From Isoetes taiwanensis (lineage: Eukaryota; Streptophyta; Lycopodiopsida; Isoetales; Isoetaceae): a DNA stretch of 64,000 nt. The stretch is taken from contig JAJEKV010000092.1 in NCBI GenBank assembly GCA_021234155.1, forward strand, positions 1,622,561-1,686,560, written 5' to 3'. Position numbers and translations under genes: made by a program. A model generated the notes under the pieces. It saw only the letters and a list, made by a program, of their open reading frames with translations, had not been told where the DNA came from and did not search any database. Below are positions 1 to 10,419 of the stretch, piece by piece. Positions within the stretch are counted from its first letter, which is position 1; each line of letters begins with the position of its first letter.

Positions 1-149
1 TCTCTTCGTCTTTGTTCTAACCAAATTCATAAAGCCCTCGGGTAGGTCTTTATTTTTCTTTTTGCTCTAAAGAAAAACAAAACAACAAGCATGTCGAGAT
101 CGTTTGTGCGAGAGAAAAGGAATTTTGAGAGTACTTACCCGACCCTCAA

Positions 150-2330
150 AATTTGGTGCATATTGCACAATCATTTCGTCGGATGTGGCAATTGGGTAGA
201 GTTCCTTGCACCTTTCCCATGTTTTCGACATTTGGCTGCTCCATCAAACATGTTTGACATGTTATGGCGTTCTTTTAGGCTGCAAGGCGTTAAAGGAAAC
301 AATGAGTTTAAGCGTAAGAATGAAGGCAAAGTAAAAAGGAAAACAAATAAAAGTCAAGCTATGTGTGATACGGAATACAAAACTGGTTAGCTTGGTGATG
401 CTACCTCAAAACAATATCACGAGAAAATAGTTACGCTCTGGGGACAAACACATTGCTTGTCTCTAGAAAGCGTGTGTATTCGAATCTGATTGCTTCTCTA
501 AAGGGCATGTCGTATTCTAGAATACCACAGGGCCTTCATTGGAGGAGCAATGTGTATTAGGAATACACATGCCTTCCTTCACCGCGGGCAATGTGTTCGG
601 AATACACAATCTTTTTCTAGAGACAAGCAATGTGTATTAGGAATACACATTGCGGGTGTGAAGGAAGGCATGTGTGATACGGAATACACTATGTCTCTAG
701 CCCGATGTTTTTGGGAATCTAACATGCAAAAGAGTAAAGTTTGTGTCGAGAGAACTTGCTTGTGCAATTCCTTTGACATTTCTTCTAGGCTAAACTCCTT
801 ATCAACAACTTTTTTTTGGAAACTGCTCGGAAGCTCCATGTCGGAGAACCACTGCATTTCCGCCCGGTGGTAATGGTCATTTCTTTTTTTTTGGAGCGCG
901 TCGATGTTTTTTTCTTGGGCTGTCTCCTTGCCCTTGCTCTTTAACTCCCCTATTTCGAACATTGTAAATATCGATCACAGGTTCCCAAATCTGTTCAAGA
1001 AGATTTCCGCGTCAAATAGTTGATTTGCTATTACGGAATACATTTTGTGCTTACCTTGCCATCTCTAAAAGCTAATTTGGAACCGGTTGTAAGTGGCCAA
1101 TGAGAGGCGCCTTTTATTGGCCTCGTCATATTTCGAGGCGACATTCAATGGCACACGCCTCTTAAGCTCCAAAGGAAAGCGGCTTCTTAAAGGTCCTCGC
1201 AGGTACTTTTTCCTTGAAAATTACATACTCCCATTGCATAAACCCGGATCTTGTCGACAAAGCTCATCTTTAGTTTGTATTCGTTTGTCGGCATTGTGGG
1301 TGTTGGCAGCGATTTTTGCTTCTTCATCACGTAAGACCACGATGAGCGGCAGTTGCGAGGAGGGGCCGGAGGTACCTCGGGTTCTTCTTTTCTTTGTAAA
1401 GTTGCCTTCTTGCCTTGAAGCTATGATTCCCTCCCAAGGCGTAGTGAGTGTAGGTGTCGGCGTTTTTCTCATGTCATAGTCACGGGGGTTGTGCCTTTGC
1501 TCCACTGTCAACAAGGACAACTATTGGGGCCACATGAGCATTTGGATTGCTCCTTATTACGTCTTCGGGTTTCTTAAGTGATCGGCATAAATTTTGCGAA
1601 CACGAAGTGGCCTTTCACCGGCTTCATTTTTGATTGGAAGCTTCATTGAAGTGGTGGCAAATAAATGACACCTTGCACAAACTTGTGCGGGTTAATCTCT
1701 TCCTTCTTTTAATTTGTTTTGTCAACTTTTTTTTTCCTTAATAGCAACACGGGTGCTTTACCCTTCCCCTTCTTCTTCTTAGGTTCCTCGGGGAGCATCC
1801 TCTGTTGCAATTAAAGCCCGTCTGCTTTTTTAGGCTCTTTAGTAGCAAGCTGTTTGCCTTTCGCTTCTTTGGTGGTGGTGGCGGTGGCTTTTCTTGGTTG
1901 TGATGGACTCCCAGTTGTGATGATGCCTTTGCTTTCGGGCTCGGTTGGTCATCCTCTTCCCCTACGATGACTTCATTTTGTGTGGGAAGTCTTAAGCTCG
2001 TTATTAGCTTGAGCGTAGTTAATAATAGCCGCAGGCGACCTCTTCTTGAGTAGTGAGAAACATACTTATATAGAGGCTGAGGATTTACTTTCACCACTCT
2101 AAAATAGGCTTCATCAACATGAATAAAGCCTTGGGATGTCTGAAAAAATGAGTCTCCCCGTTGGCCGGACTCCCCGGCTACTTCACTCCACGGCTGGATG
2201 GTGCCCATGCGGACAAATTCCCTCTCATCGTACCTTTTTGCTCGGCCTCCGGCGGACATGTAGGAAAGTAAAGTCTTTGTACTTTCGAAGTACCCCTTGT
2301 AAAAAACCATTGAGTTTGGAAGTTTTTAAG
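150..2330 (-). pseudogene. DNA methylase-like gene, N-terminal exons (copy A1)
   Basis: These are reverse-strand exon pieces of the gene described at 22400-25790. The N-terminal piece (about 2330-1990) has the conserved stretch GQRG, FQTSQGFIHVDEAYFRVV and NPQPLYKYVSHY. It is followed by a Lys/Pro-rich linker (about 1930-1700), a piece containing KDELCRQDP (about 1260) and a piece with KVVDKEFSLEEMSKELHK (about 830-750) that ends at a splice donor. The last piece, about 290-150, matches the exon just before the catalytic part. The catalytic motifs are outside the window. Several frameshifts separate the pieces, so this copy is very unlikely to be coding unless they are sequence errors. Confidence 0.6.
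425..695. repeat. Palindromic repeat array, intron of methylase gene (A1)
   Basis: Variants of the palindrome GTGTATTCCGGAATACAC are interspersed with GCAATG/CATTGC arms and TCTAGA-type spacers. The array lies between two exon pieces of the reverse-strand methylase gene, so it would be intronic. The centre of the palindrome (TTCCGGAA) is the most variable part between copies. Confidence 0.7.
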
Positions 2331-2654
2331 TAGATAGCGGTAGCGGTGTCTCCTCAACCCTTCTCGTGGGTGCGGTTTTCGTTGGGATTTTAACGGTCCT
2401 CTTGTGTTGTTTCTTGCTGCCTTCTTATGCGTGTGCAAATTTGTGTAAACCACGATCTTGTTAGAAAGCGGTGGCAAAAACTATTCGAATACAAAATGTC
2501 TTGCAAAAAAAAAAGCGAGGGCAAAAAAGAGGACAAAAATGCCAAAGCGACCTTTGCAATCTTGACAAAAAACAGGTCTAAACAAGTTTTAAAAGCGGAA
2601 AAAAGCGCCTAAAGTTACTAAAAAATCACGGAAAAGTAACCTTACAAAACCTAA

Positions 2655-2875
2655 GAACACGAAAGTGTATTAGGAATACACTTCGCCGAGGAAAATGACG
2701 TGTATTCCGGAATACACTTCGAGGGAAGGCGAAGTGTATTCCGAAAGTGTATTCCGGGAATTTACCGCCGCCTTCCCCGAAGGCGTAAATATGTCGGAAT
2801 ACGCGTTCGCTTTTCGAAAAGTATATTCGGAATACACTTTAGCCTTCGAAAGGCGATAGTCCGAGGAATAAAGAA
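2655..2875. repeat. Palindromic repeat array between the two genes (A1)
   Basis: GTGTATTCCGGAATACAC-type palindromes alternate with CGCCTTCGAGGGAAGGCG-type palindromes. The array sits between the reverse-strand methylase gene and the forward-strand transposase gene, where a shared promoter would be expected. It matches 26080-26310 in copy B. Confidence 0.7.
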
Positions 2876-3249
2876 GCGGACACACAAATGATTGTACCTT
2901 GTACTTTCTTACTCACCTCTCCATGTTTTCTCTATGTGTATGGAATCGGATCTCCCGAATATTATGTCGAAGTATTTGGGCTGGCGACTTCATTTCGAGG
3001 CTGGAATCATGCGAAAGCCCGAAATTTCCTTTTTAAAGGTATCATTTTAGTCTTGCTCTTTTTTCTATGTGAAGCGGAATCGTTTAGCTTTCCTATCCTA
3101 CTCTGTGTATTCGAATAGCTTTTATTTTTGACTTTCACTTGATTAGTCTTTGGAACCAGCTTGTACTTCATTGGGCGTGTATTCGGGGAATAAGAAAAGG
3201 CTCGCACTCTGAGAAAGTTTCTCAAATCTCCTAACTATTTTGCGGTTGT

Positions 3250-4160
3250 TAAGATGATGAACAGCCGTGAACAAGCTTCCACCACCTTCGTTGTCTCAAG
3301 CTCGTCTAGTTAGAGGACGGCTTGGGAACAACGTCATTTCTAGTAAGCCAGGCATTCTCAGGCTCCTACCTCTACTTCATCGTTGTTGCTTCTCGAAGAC
3401 ACTGCGAGTCGGCCCAGTAACAGGACTTCACCACCCTTCCACCCGTCACCAAGTCGTAGGCGGTGCGGCATCTCCTTCCAAAAGCATCACCACCGGTTCG
3501 AGACATGTTGCCACCACCCTTTGTTCCATCCGGGACCACCTCTGAGAAGCTCCACAACAGCGGTTTGTTCAAGAATAAGCTACCCCGTTTGTAGTAGCCC
3601 CCTTCATGCAAACATACAAGGAAACAGTAAAAGAAAAGCGTGAGATTCACTACCAATTCTCTCACCGAGGGACTTCACTACAAATGAGGGCGGCGCTCGG
3701 CATGCACTCCTATTCACACAGCGGTTGTGACACATGGATTCTGAATTCAGTCCGCTCACGAAGGAGATGTTTGCAAAACGCCTTTTCAAGATGGTACAAG
3801 AGCGGTGATGCCACAACCTCTTATGGGCCATCACCATCCTTTAACTTTTTTGTACCCCGCCTTGTCAGGGAACAACTTCCGTGATGCTGTTTTTCCTCTA
3901 CAAACACACCACTTTCGGAATGGAGGAAGTCACCCCAGTAGAAGTTTCATCGAAGGTGAAGACTTTAGCGAGGAACAAAGAGATTACATGTTCTCGGACC
4001 AACCTTCAAAAAAGAAATTCAAGGTGGATTTTGGTTTGAGAGATGCTCCTACGTCAGAAAGAAGAAATCTTATGGATGAACACAAAATGGGGAGACTTTT
4101 GAGAACTAAATGCTCATTGGGTTTGCATCAACGATTTAACATGGCTAAACAATACATGGC
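3250..4160 (+). pseudogene. DUF7869-type transposase, N-terminal part (copy A1)
   Basis: This corresponds to 26697-27620 of copy B: a Ser/Thr/Pro-rich N-terminal region, then RRNLMDEHKMGRLLRTKC and a basic helix-like stretch. It is frameshifted several times and is cut at about 4160, before the region that holds the candidate catalytic residues. It cannot encode a working transposase. Confidence 0.7.
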
Positions 4161-4170
4161 AAAGAGAAAC
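4150..4170. other. Tail-to-tail junction between copies A1 and A2
   Basis: Up to about 4152 the sequence follows forward copy B at about 27615. From about 4160 it follows the reverse complement of B from about 30045 downwards. Both transposase 3' ends and both right terminal repeats are missing at the joint. The result is two left halves joined in inverted orientation. Confidence 0.7.
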
Positions 4171-4309
4171 TCTAATTTGAGACAATTTTTCCAACAAAAA
4201 AATTGAAGCAGTCCAGAATCAACTCCGTAGTATTCTCAAAACTGGAAAGATAGAATCTTCATATTCTACGCAAAATTCTACGCTCTTTCACTCAGCCAAG
4301 TGGAGGGAG

Positions 4310-7300
4310 TGATGAGAGGGATCCAGGATCGCCTTCTCATATTCAGCTCGCGCCAACGTCACCACCCCCAATTTCTCTTTCACTCAGCCACCGAGGAAGT
4401 GTTTTATTTATCTTCCTCAATACTATCGGGACAGACCTATGAAGCATTGTCACCACCTTCTTCACTGCAATTTCTCTCAAATTACAAGCTTTCTTGCTAA
4501 ATTGATAGTCTTCATGTAGGACGCATTGTCGATTTCAATTTAAAATCATAGTACAATATAGTCACTGCCATTAAGGTTCTATCGGCCCTACCAACCCACC
4601 TCTTGATCTCCTTTCTCCTTCCCTTTGGCTCTCTATTTCTAACTCTATATCTGCACCTTCATCTTGAGGCTCATTTCCTGCCTTTGGTCCGAGGTACATG
4701 ACTCGTCCTCCTTGCCTTCTCTAGAGGTGCAAATGTAGCAATCGCTTGGACCGCTTTGGTGTGGGTTGATGGAAGGTGTTAGCCATTGAAATGGTTCTTG
4801 CAACCTGCCTTAGAGCTATATTTTGTACAACAATTTTTCTGCTCGAGAAAGAAATTACTCCACCACATCCGATCTTCTTTCTAAGAAGTACTTAAAGCTC
4901 TGAGGAAATTCCATTTTCAATGGCTTTTAAGGATGACTCGATACTTTTCTTCCGGCTTGGACTCTTAGGATTTTGAGAGGAAGTTGCTCAGCACGCTCTA
5001 TTTAAGGAAGTGTCCGAATATATTTAAGGAAGCATAATCCCTCTGGTGGACTCCAGTCCTTAGTTGTGGTATACTTCTTCCCCTCAGAAGAAGCTTTGGC
5101 CATCCTTCAAGTAGAACTTGATATGATGTTGAAAGGTGAGATCATTCAACTTGTTCACGCCTTTGTTCTCTCTCGCTTGAACGCTGAGAGAAAACAAACT
5201 TCTCGGAATCAGCAGCCTTTTTAAGAAGATCAACCACGGAGTAGGAGTGTAAGAATCTTCAATACGGGAACTAAAGAAGGAAGATGTAAAAGCCTTCTTC
5301 CTTCTAAGCAATTTTCATTTAAAATCTGAACATTTGGTCAATCTGATCATGAGTGTGGCCTACAAGTAAGAAACCGAAGCTTCACTTTTCTAAAGATCCC
5401 TAGCTCCACTAACATGGCACAAGACGCAAAGAGTGTTTGATTCTTGTTCTCCCTTGTAGTATTGTCAAGCTGCGCATAAAGCACCGGGTGGTAATTGCTC
5501 TTTGCTCGCACAGACCTTGTTAAGAATTGTAATTGTGAGGTTCGGGTCACCATGCAAGTTTGGATACGCCAAAAATACTTTGCACTTTAGACTTCCTTTG
5601 AAGACCATAGCTCCTACAAGGTGGATCTTAACAAAACATTCCTCCGCACATCTTTAGGAATGTTCAAGAAATGTGGTAGAGTTTTTTTTTTTGGTCCATT
5701 CCATCAATCACAATGCATATGTATTGCAAAAGGACGCTCAAGAGTTTTTTTTCTATGCTTTGGCAAGCTTTTCCTGGGCCGCTTGTTGTTCACTTTATGT
5801 CCGGGCAAGGTTTTGTTGCACAATATTCAGAGAAGAAATCAGGTCAAAGCATTTTCTCCAAACAAGTGAGAGATTGAGAACATGAGCTTACTTCTTTCCT
5901 CTGCCTTTTGCAGCTTTGTTGACTCTTTAATTCTGCGACACCTCGAAAGCAAAACAGACATTCTATGTTTTCTAGAATTTTCACAAGACCGAATTCACTT
6001 TTCCACCCGTGAAGTGTGAGTAAGAGATGTGTCAAGCCGAAAGTGCAAGTCTCTTTGTACTCATTAAAACATCTTTTGGTGATGTTATCGCTTAAATGAT
6101 ACATGTTGTTAGGTAGCTTCTCACATGTTCTCTAAAATATTTCTCCATCCATGACACAAAGAAAGAAGGGCATGCATGGTTACAACTCTTCTTGGTCCAC
6201 AATGATCATCGATTGCGGATTTTGTCCAGTTTTTGTGTATTCTAGACATTCCGTGGACCCTAAACGGTGGACAACCATAAAGCATTTCGCAAACTTTGAT
6301 GGTTAATGTAGTGCAAGAAGGTGTTGGGGTCTGGTCTTACATGATAAGCTAAGTAGGCATTCTGGTTCCGCCAATGTCATGGAACCGAAGTTGTCTCTAA
6401 ATCGCCGTAATTTAGCTATGTTAAATCTGTTGATGCAACCCAATGAGCAGCATTTAGTTCTCAAAAGTCTCCTCATTTTGTGTTCATCCATAAGATTTCT
6501 TCTTCTTACAGAGGAGCAAGCCCTCAAACCAAAAATCCACCTTGAATTTCTTTGAAGATTGGCTGGAGAACATGTAATCTCTTTGTTCCTCGCTGGTGTC
6601 TTCTCATCTTTCGATGAAACTTCTACCTGGGTGGCTTCCTCTCGTCCCGAGTGGTGTGCTTGTAGAGGAAAACAGACCACGGGAAGTTGTTCCTGAATAG
6701 GCGGGGGTACAAGTTGTTAAAGGATGGTGATGGCCCATAAGAGGTTGTGGCATCATGTTTTGTACTATCTTGAAAAAGGAGTTCTGCAAACATCTCCTTT
6801 AGAGCGGACTGGAATTCTCAAGAAATCCATGTGTCATAACCCTGTTGTGTGAAGAGGAGTGCATGCCGGAGCCGCCCCTCATTTGTAGTGAAGTCCCCGT
6901 GAGAGAAATTGTAGTGAATCTCATGCCTTTTTACTTTTCTGCGGTTCCTTGTATGTTTGGATGAAGGGGCTAAGCAACAAATGGGGGGTAGCTTGTTCTG
7001 GAACACCCGCTGTTGTGGAGCTTCAGAGGTGGTCCCGGGATGGAAACAAAGGGTGGTGGCAACATGTCTGAACCTGGGTGGTGATGCTTTGGAAGGAGAT
7101 GCCAGCAGGCCGCCTACAAGGACTTGGTGACGGTTGGAAGGGTGGTGGAAGTCTGTTACGTATCGGACTCCTGCGGTGTCTTCGAAGAAGCAACAACGAT
7201 GAAGTAGAGGTAGGAGCCCGGAGAATGGCCTTCACTAGAAATGACGCTGTTCCCAAGCTTGTCCTCTAACTAGACGAGCTTTGAGACAACAAAAGGTGGT

Positions 7301-7320
7301 GGAAGTTTTTGTTCAACGGG
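4310..7320 (-). pseudogene. DUF7869-type transposase, decayed (copy A2)
   Basis: The whole length of the transposase can be followed on the reverse strand by similarity to 26697-29851 of copy B, but with many frameshifts and losses. Recognisable pieces are the N-terminal region (about 7310-6300), CCxLGCINRFN-like residues near 6450, the LDNTTRENKNQTLF block near 5440-5480 and the C-terminal VNKLNDLTFQHHIKFYLKDG block near 5090-5160. Where B has an in-frame TGA (28835), this copy reads through (GAT TCC GAG AAG), which suggests that the TGA in B is secondary. Confidence 0.75.
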
Positions 7321-7684
7321 CAGTTCGGCCATCCAACAACCGCAAAATAGTAAAGAGATTTGAGAAACTTTCTCAGAAGTGCGCAGCTTTTCTTATTCCC
7401 TAATACACTTCATGTAGAGTACAAGTAGACGCTCAGCATTAATCAAGTGAAAGTCAAAATAAAAGCTATTCGAATACACACAGAGTAGGATAGTAAAGCT
7501 AAACGTGATTCCGCCTACATAGAAAAAGAGCAAGATCTAAATGATACATTTAAAAGGAAATTTCGCTTCGCCATGTATTCCGGGGCCTCGAAATTAAGTC
7601 ATTAGCCTTCTTCATTATAATATTCAGAGACCGATTCATTCACATGTAGAGAAACATGGACAAGTCAAGAAGAAAGTACAACGC

Positions 7685-7985
7685 ATAATCATTTGCATGT
7701 CCGTTTATTCCCGAATACACTATCGCTTTCTCTCGAAGTAAAGTGTATTCGGATACACTTTTGCCTTCAATCATAAAGTGTGTTCGAATACACTTCAGTG
7801 AAAGTTTTAAAGTGTATTCGAACACACTTTCGCTTTTCAGGGAAGGCTTTATAGTGTATTCTCCGGACACACTTCGAGGGACAGACTTTCGAATACACTT
7901 TCACGAGCGGGAAAGAGAAGGGGAAAGTGTATTCGAATACACTTTCACCTTCGAGTGAAAGCAAAGTATTCCGAATACACTTTGT
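7685..7985. repeat. Palindromic repeat array (copy A2)
   Basis: At least six GTGTATTC-GAATACAC palindromes alternate with CTTTCGCTTT/CCTTCG-type spacers. The array is equivalent to 26080-26310 in copy B. Short open frames here (VYSEYT-like peptides) are only translations of the repeat. Confidence 0.75.
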
Positions 7986-8284
7986 TTTAGGTTTTAAGAG
8001 GTTACTTTTCCATGAGTTTTTAGTTATTTTAGGCTTTTTCCCGCCTTTTAAAGTTTGTTTAGACCGCTTTCTTTGTCAAGATAGCAAAGGCTTTTTGGCA
8101 TTTTTGTCCTCTTTTGCCCCTTTTTTCCCTTTTGGAAGACATTTTGTATTCGAATAGTTTTGGCCAATCGCTTTCTAACAAGGTCAGATTCCGCTTTTCT
8201 AACCCTTTGTATTCCGTAATACAAATAGCTTAACTTTTATTTGTTTTCCTTCTACTTTGCCTTGTTTCTTACTTTTTAACTCAT

Positions 8285-9765
8285 TGTTTCCTTTAACGCC
8301 TTGCAGCCAAAAGAACGCCATAACATGTCAAACATGTTTGATGGAACAATTTAAACGCCGAGACATGGGAAAGGTGCAAGGAACTCTACCCAATAGCCAC
8401 TTCGACGAAATGATTGTGCAATATGCACCAAATTTTGAGGGTCGGGTAGGCACGCCAACATTCCTCGCCTTTTGCACACACGATCTCCTTTAGCTTGTTG
8501 TTATGTTTTTCCTCGAAAAAAAAGAAAACAAAGACCTTCCCGAGGGCTTTATGCATTTGGTTAGAACAAGACGAAGAGAGGTCGTTAGTCGAAAAGAAGA
8601 ACCTTGGAGCCGTAACCATCCGACTACTTAGAGATTTTGCATGTTTGATCAAAACAATTTATATTCAATCATTCATGGTGATTGCATTAAGCTTGTCGGA
8701 ACGGTTAAGCCACGTGACTTCACTTTGGTTATTGCTGATCTTCCCTATGGGTTTAAGCTTAAAGACGCCAGATAATACCACCACTCAGCCCTTCAAATTT
8801 TCAGAGTTTAATGCTTTCATTGATGGAATCAAGCGATCACAACGGCCAAACATTGGCGCTTAGTTACTTTCCATTCGAAAGCATGCACCGCTTGGTAGAA
8901 TCAGCTTTCAAAACCACTTTGGTTCTCCGGGCCAAAGTGTGATATGAAAACCTTGTTCAGAAAGTCTTATTCCGTATCACGCTTACTTTTTCTTTTGATT
9001 ACGAGTGTATTCCGAATAGTATTTCCCGCTTCGGTTTTCAAGTGTTTTCTTTGTTTTTGCTAACATCACTTTAAATGTTTCACTAGGTACAAAACTAACA
9101 TCAACTACCATGGTGGAGGACCAAGGTTGCTCAGCAAGGTAGAGTACCTTCATGTAGCTTATTGGAGTTTTGATGGGAAGAGGACCATGGAACACTTCAA
9201 CACCGCCACCGCCAAAACTTTTCAAACGCCCTTGAGTTTCCAGCAGCCTTACGTAAATTGCAGGACACAAGTGCACAAGGCAGATTGTGAATCACTACCG
9301 TAAACCACAAAGCTCATCAACCATCTCCCGGACATGTTCTCGCCCAAAGATTGGGTGCTTGATGCTTTCTCCGGGTTTTGGTACTACTATCGCATGTGCA
9401 CTTAAGAAGGGCCGAAATCGTAGCCGTGGATATTGATAAGGATGCCGCATTTTGTGAAGATGAGACCGGTTGCCTTACCTACTTTTACCGATGAACATCA
9501 AGAGCTAGGGGCCAAGTCTTCATCCGATTATGCTAAACTAACGCCCTCGAGATACAGCCTCCATTCTCCAAATTTCACTAGACGATGAGGCAACCTTTGC
9601 AGAGCTTAAAGAAGTAGCTTTAGCTACCATTCCAGAGGACAAGGAGGATACAAAACTTAAGTCTCCAAAGAAGGAGCAGACGGCAAGTACGTATGACGAG
9701 AGGGCGAGAGCAAAGCAAAAAAAAATGATGAGGACTATGATATAGATCTTTGACTATCGCGAAAT
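8285..9765 (+). pseudogene. DNA amino-methyltransferase-like gene, catalytic half (A2)
   Basis: Read forward, the pieces give CQTCLMEQ, then an exon starting MFDQNNLYSIIHGDCIKLV, with DFTLVIADLPYGFKL around 8720-8760. DLPYG fits motif IV ([DNS]PPY) of DNA N6-adenine or N4-cytosine methylases. An intron with a GTAAGT-type donor in copy B separates this from an exon with YHGGGPRLLSKVEYLHVAYW (about 9090-9165). Near 9340-9400 follow DMFSPKDWVLDAFSG and, in another frame, TTIACALKKG, which together resemble the AdoMet-binding motif I (DxFxGxGTT). Motif IV before motif I is the order of beta-class amino-methylases. Frameshifts and the missing N-terminal half make this copy non-functional. The family call rests on motif reading only. 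Confidence 0.65.
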
Positions 9766-10044
9766 TAAAATTATCATTATTTATTACAATGAATCTTCCA
9801 CAATGATGTAATTTAAAATTTATTAAAAACATATTACTTTTTTTTTTCTCTATTCGGGTTTTTTTTGTCATGCTTTCGCCTCTTCAAGTCTATGCCTAAA
9901 TTTCGCTTATTTGTATGATTTCTCGCTTCATAAGTACAAACTTATCGCCTAATAATGGCCCAAAATGAAATGAAAAAAAAATGCTAACCTCTAGAAATTC
10001 TCAACAACTTTCAAAAAGCCTTATTTTAGAAACATGGTGTTTTT

Positions 10045-10083
10045 AAAGGGAATCTTTGAAACGGAGTGATGCAACACTCCCGC
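10045..10083 (-). repeat. Left terminal repeat of A2 with TTAA flank
   Basis: AAAGGGAATCTTTGA is followed by an imperfect hairpin (ACGGAGTGATGCAACACTCCCGC) that closely matches the left end of copy B. TTAA follows at 10084-10087. About 16 further bases, TTAATTTGTAATCGTG, also match the sequence outside copy B's left end, so the true end could lie slightly further out. Confidence 0.7.
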
Positions 10084-10102
10084 TTAATTTGTAATCGTGG
10101 TT

Positions 10103-10385
10103 TATATATGAGTAGAGCTAGCACATGAGTTTTTAGATGAGTTTTGAGTCTTGTCTCACATCAGTTTTCTCTCGACATAGAGCTCATGTATCTTCATTGA
10201 CATCAAGGAAGTTGTTCTCATTATTGTGGTCTCATTGTTTCTTTTTTGTTCTCGTTTCTCTCTTTCTTTGTTCTTTTTTTCTTGCAAATCCCGCAAGGAC
10301 ATAGCTCTCCTGATTCTCCTGTTAGATACAAGGGTCCTCACAGAGGGGTGCCTTTGCAGAGTTCCCTAACCCGCACTCCCAAACA
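10103..10385 (+). repeat. 5' LTR fragment of gypsy element C
   Basis: This matches 32610-32887 of the 3' LTR from TATATATGAGTAGAGC to the end CCCAAACA. The first part of the LTR is lost at the border with A2. The divergence from the 3' LTR is visible but includes CG-rich indels that may be sequence errors. Confidence 0.85.
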
Positions 10386-10419
10386 CCGCCGCCACGTCCG
10401 GTCTGATCTTTCCTCCATC

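Larger units (their letters stand above)
1..4160 (+). mobile_element. Copy A1 of methylase/DUF7869 DNA transposon, truncated
   Basis: This stretch is collinear with about 23457-27620 of the fuller copy B, in the same orientation: the methylase N-terminal exons on the reverse strand, two arrays of palindromic repeats, then the start of the transposase on the forward strand. It enters the window already inside the element, so its left terminal repeat should lie to the left. At about 4160 it stops in the transposase and joins copy A2 in opposite orientation. Matching to B is by eye, with many small indels. Confidence 0.8.
4160..10083 (-). mobile_element. Copy A2 of methylase/DUF7869 DNA transposon, internally deleted
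   Basis: A2 follows the reverse complement of copy B from about 30045 to 22050. It lacks the right terminal repeat and an internal block equal to about B 23840-25860, with the deletion junction near 8185-8200. That deletion removes most of the methylase N-terminal half but keeps its catalytic half. Its left terminus at 10045-10083 is intact and lies beside a TTAA. It interrupts the 5' LTR of gypsy element C. Confidence 0.8.

Noticed and set aside
425-695. CRISPR-like array of short palindromic repeats
   Set aside because: Spacing is irregular, spacers are themselves repeated, and the context is a eukaryotic transposon.
579-962. Reverse-strand open frame of 127 codons as a separate gene
   Set aside because: Its middle is an exon piece of the methylase-like gene (KVVDKEFSLEEMSKELHK); the ends run into intron and repeats.
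2670-2891. Overlapping open frames on both strands with VYSEYT/YSGIHV-like peptides (also 7640-7964, 26004-26397)
   Set aside because: They are translations of the GTGTATTCCGGAATACAC palindromes and have no independent support as genes.
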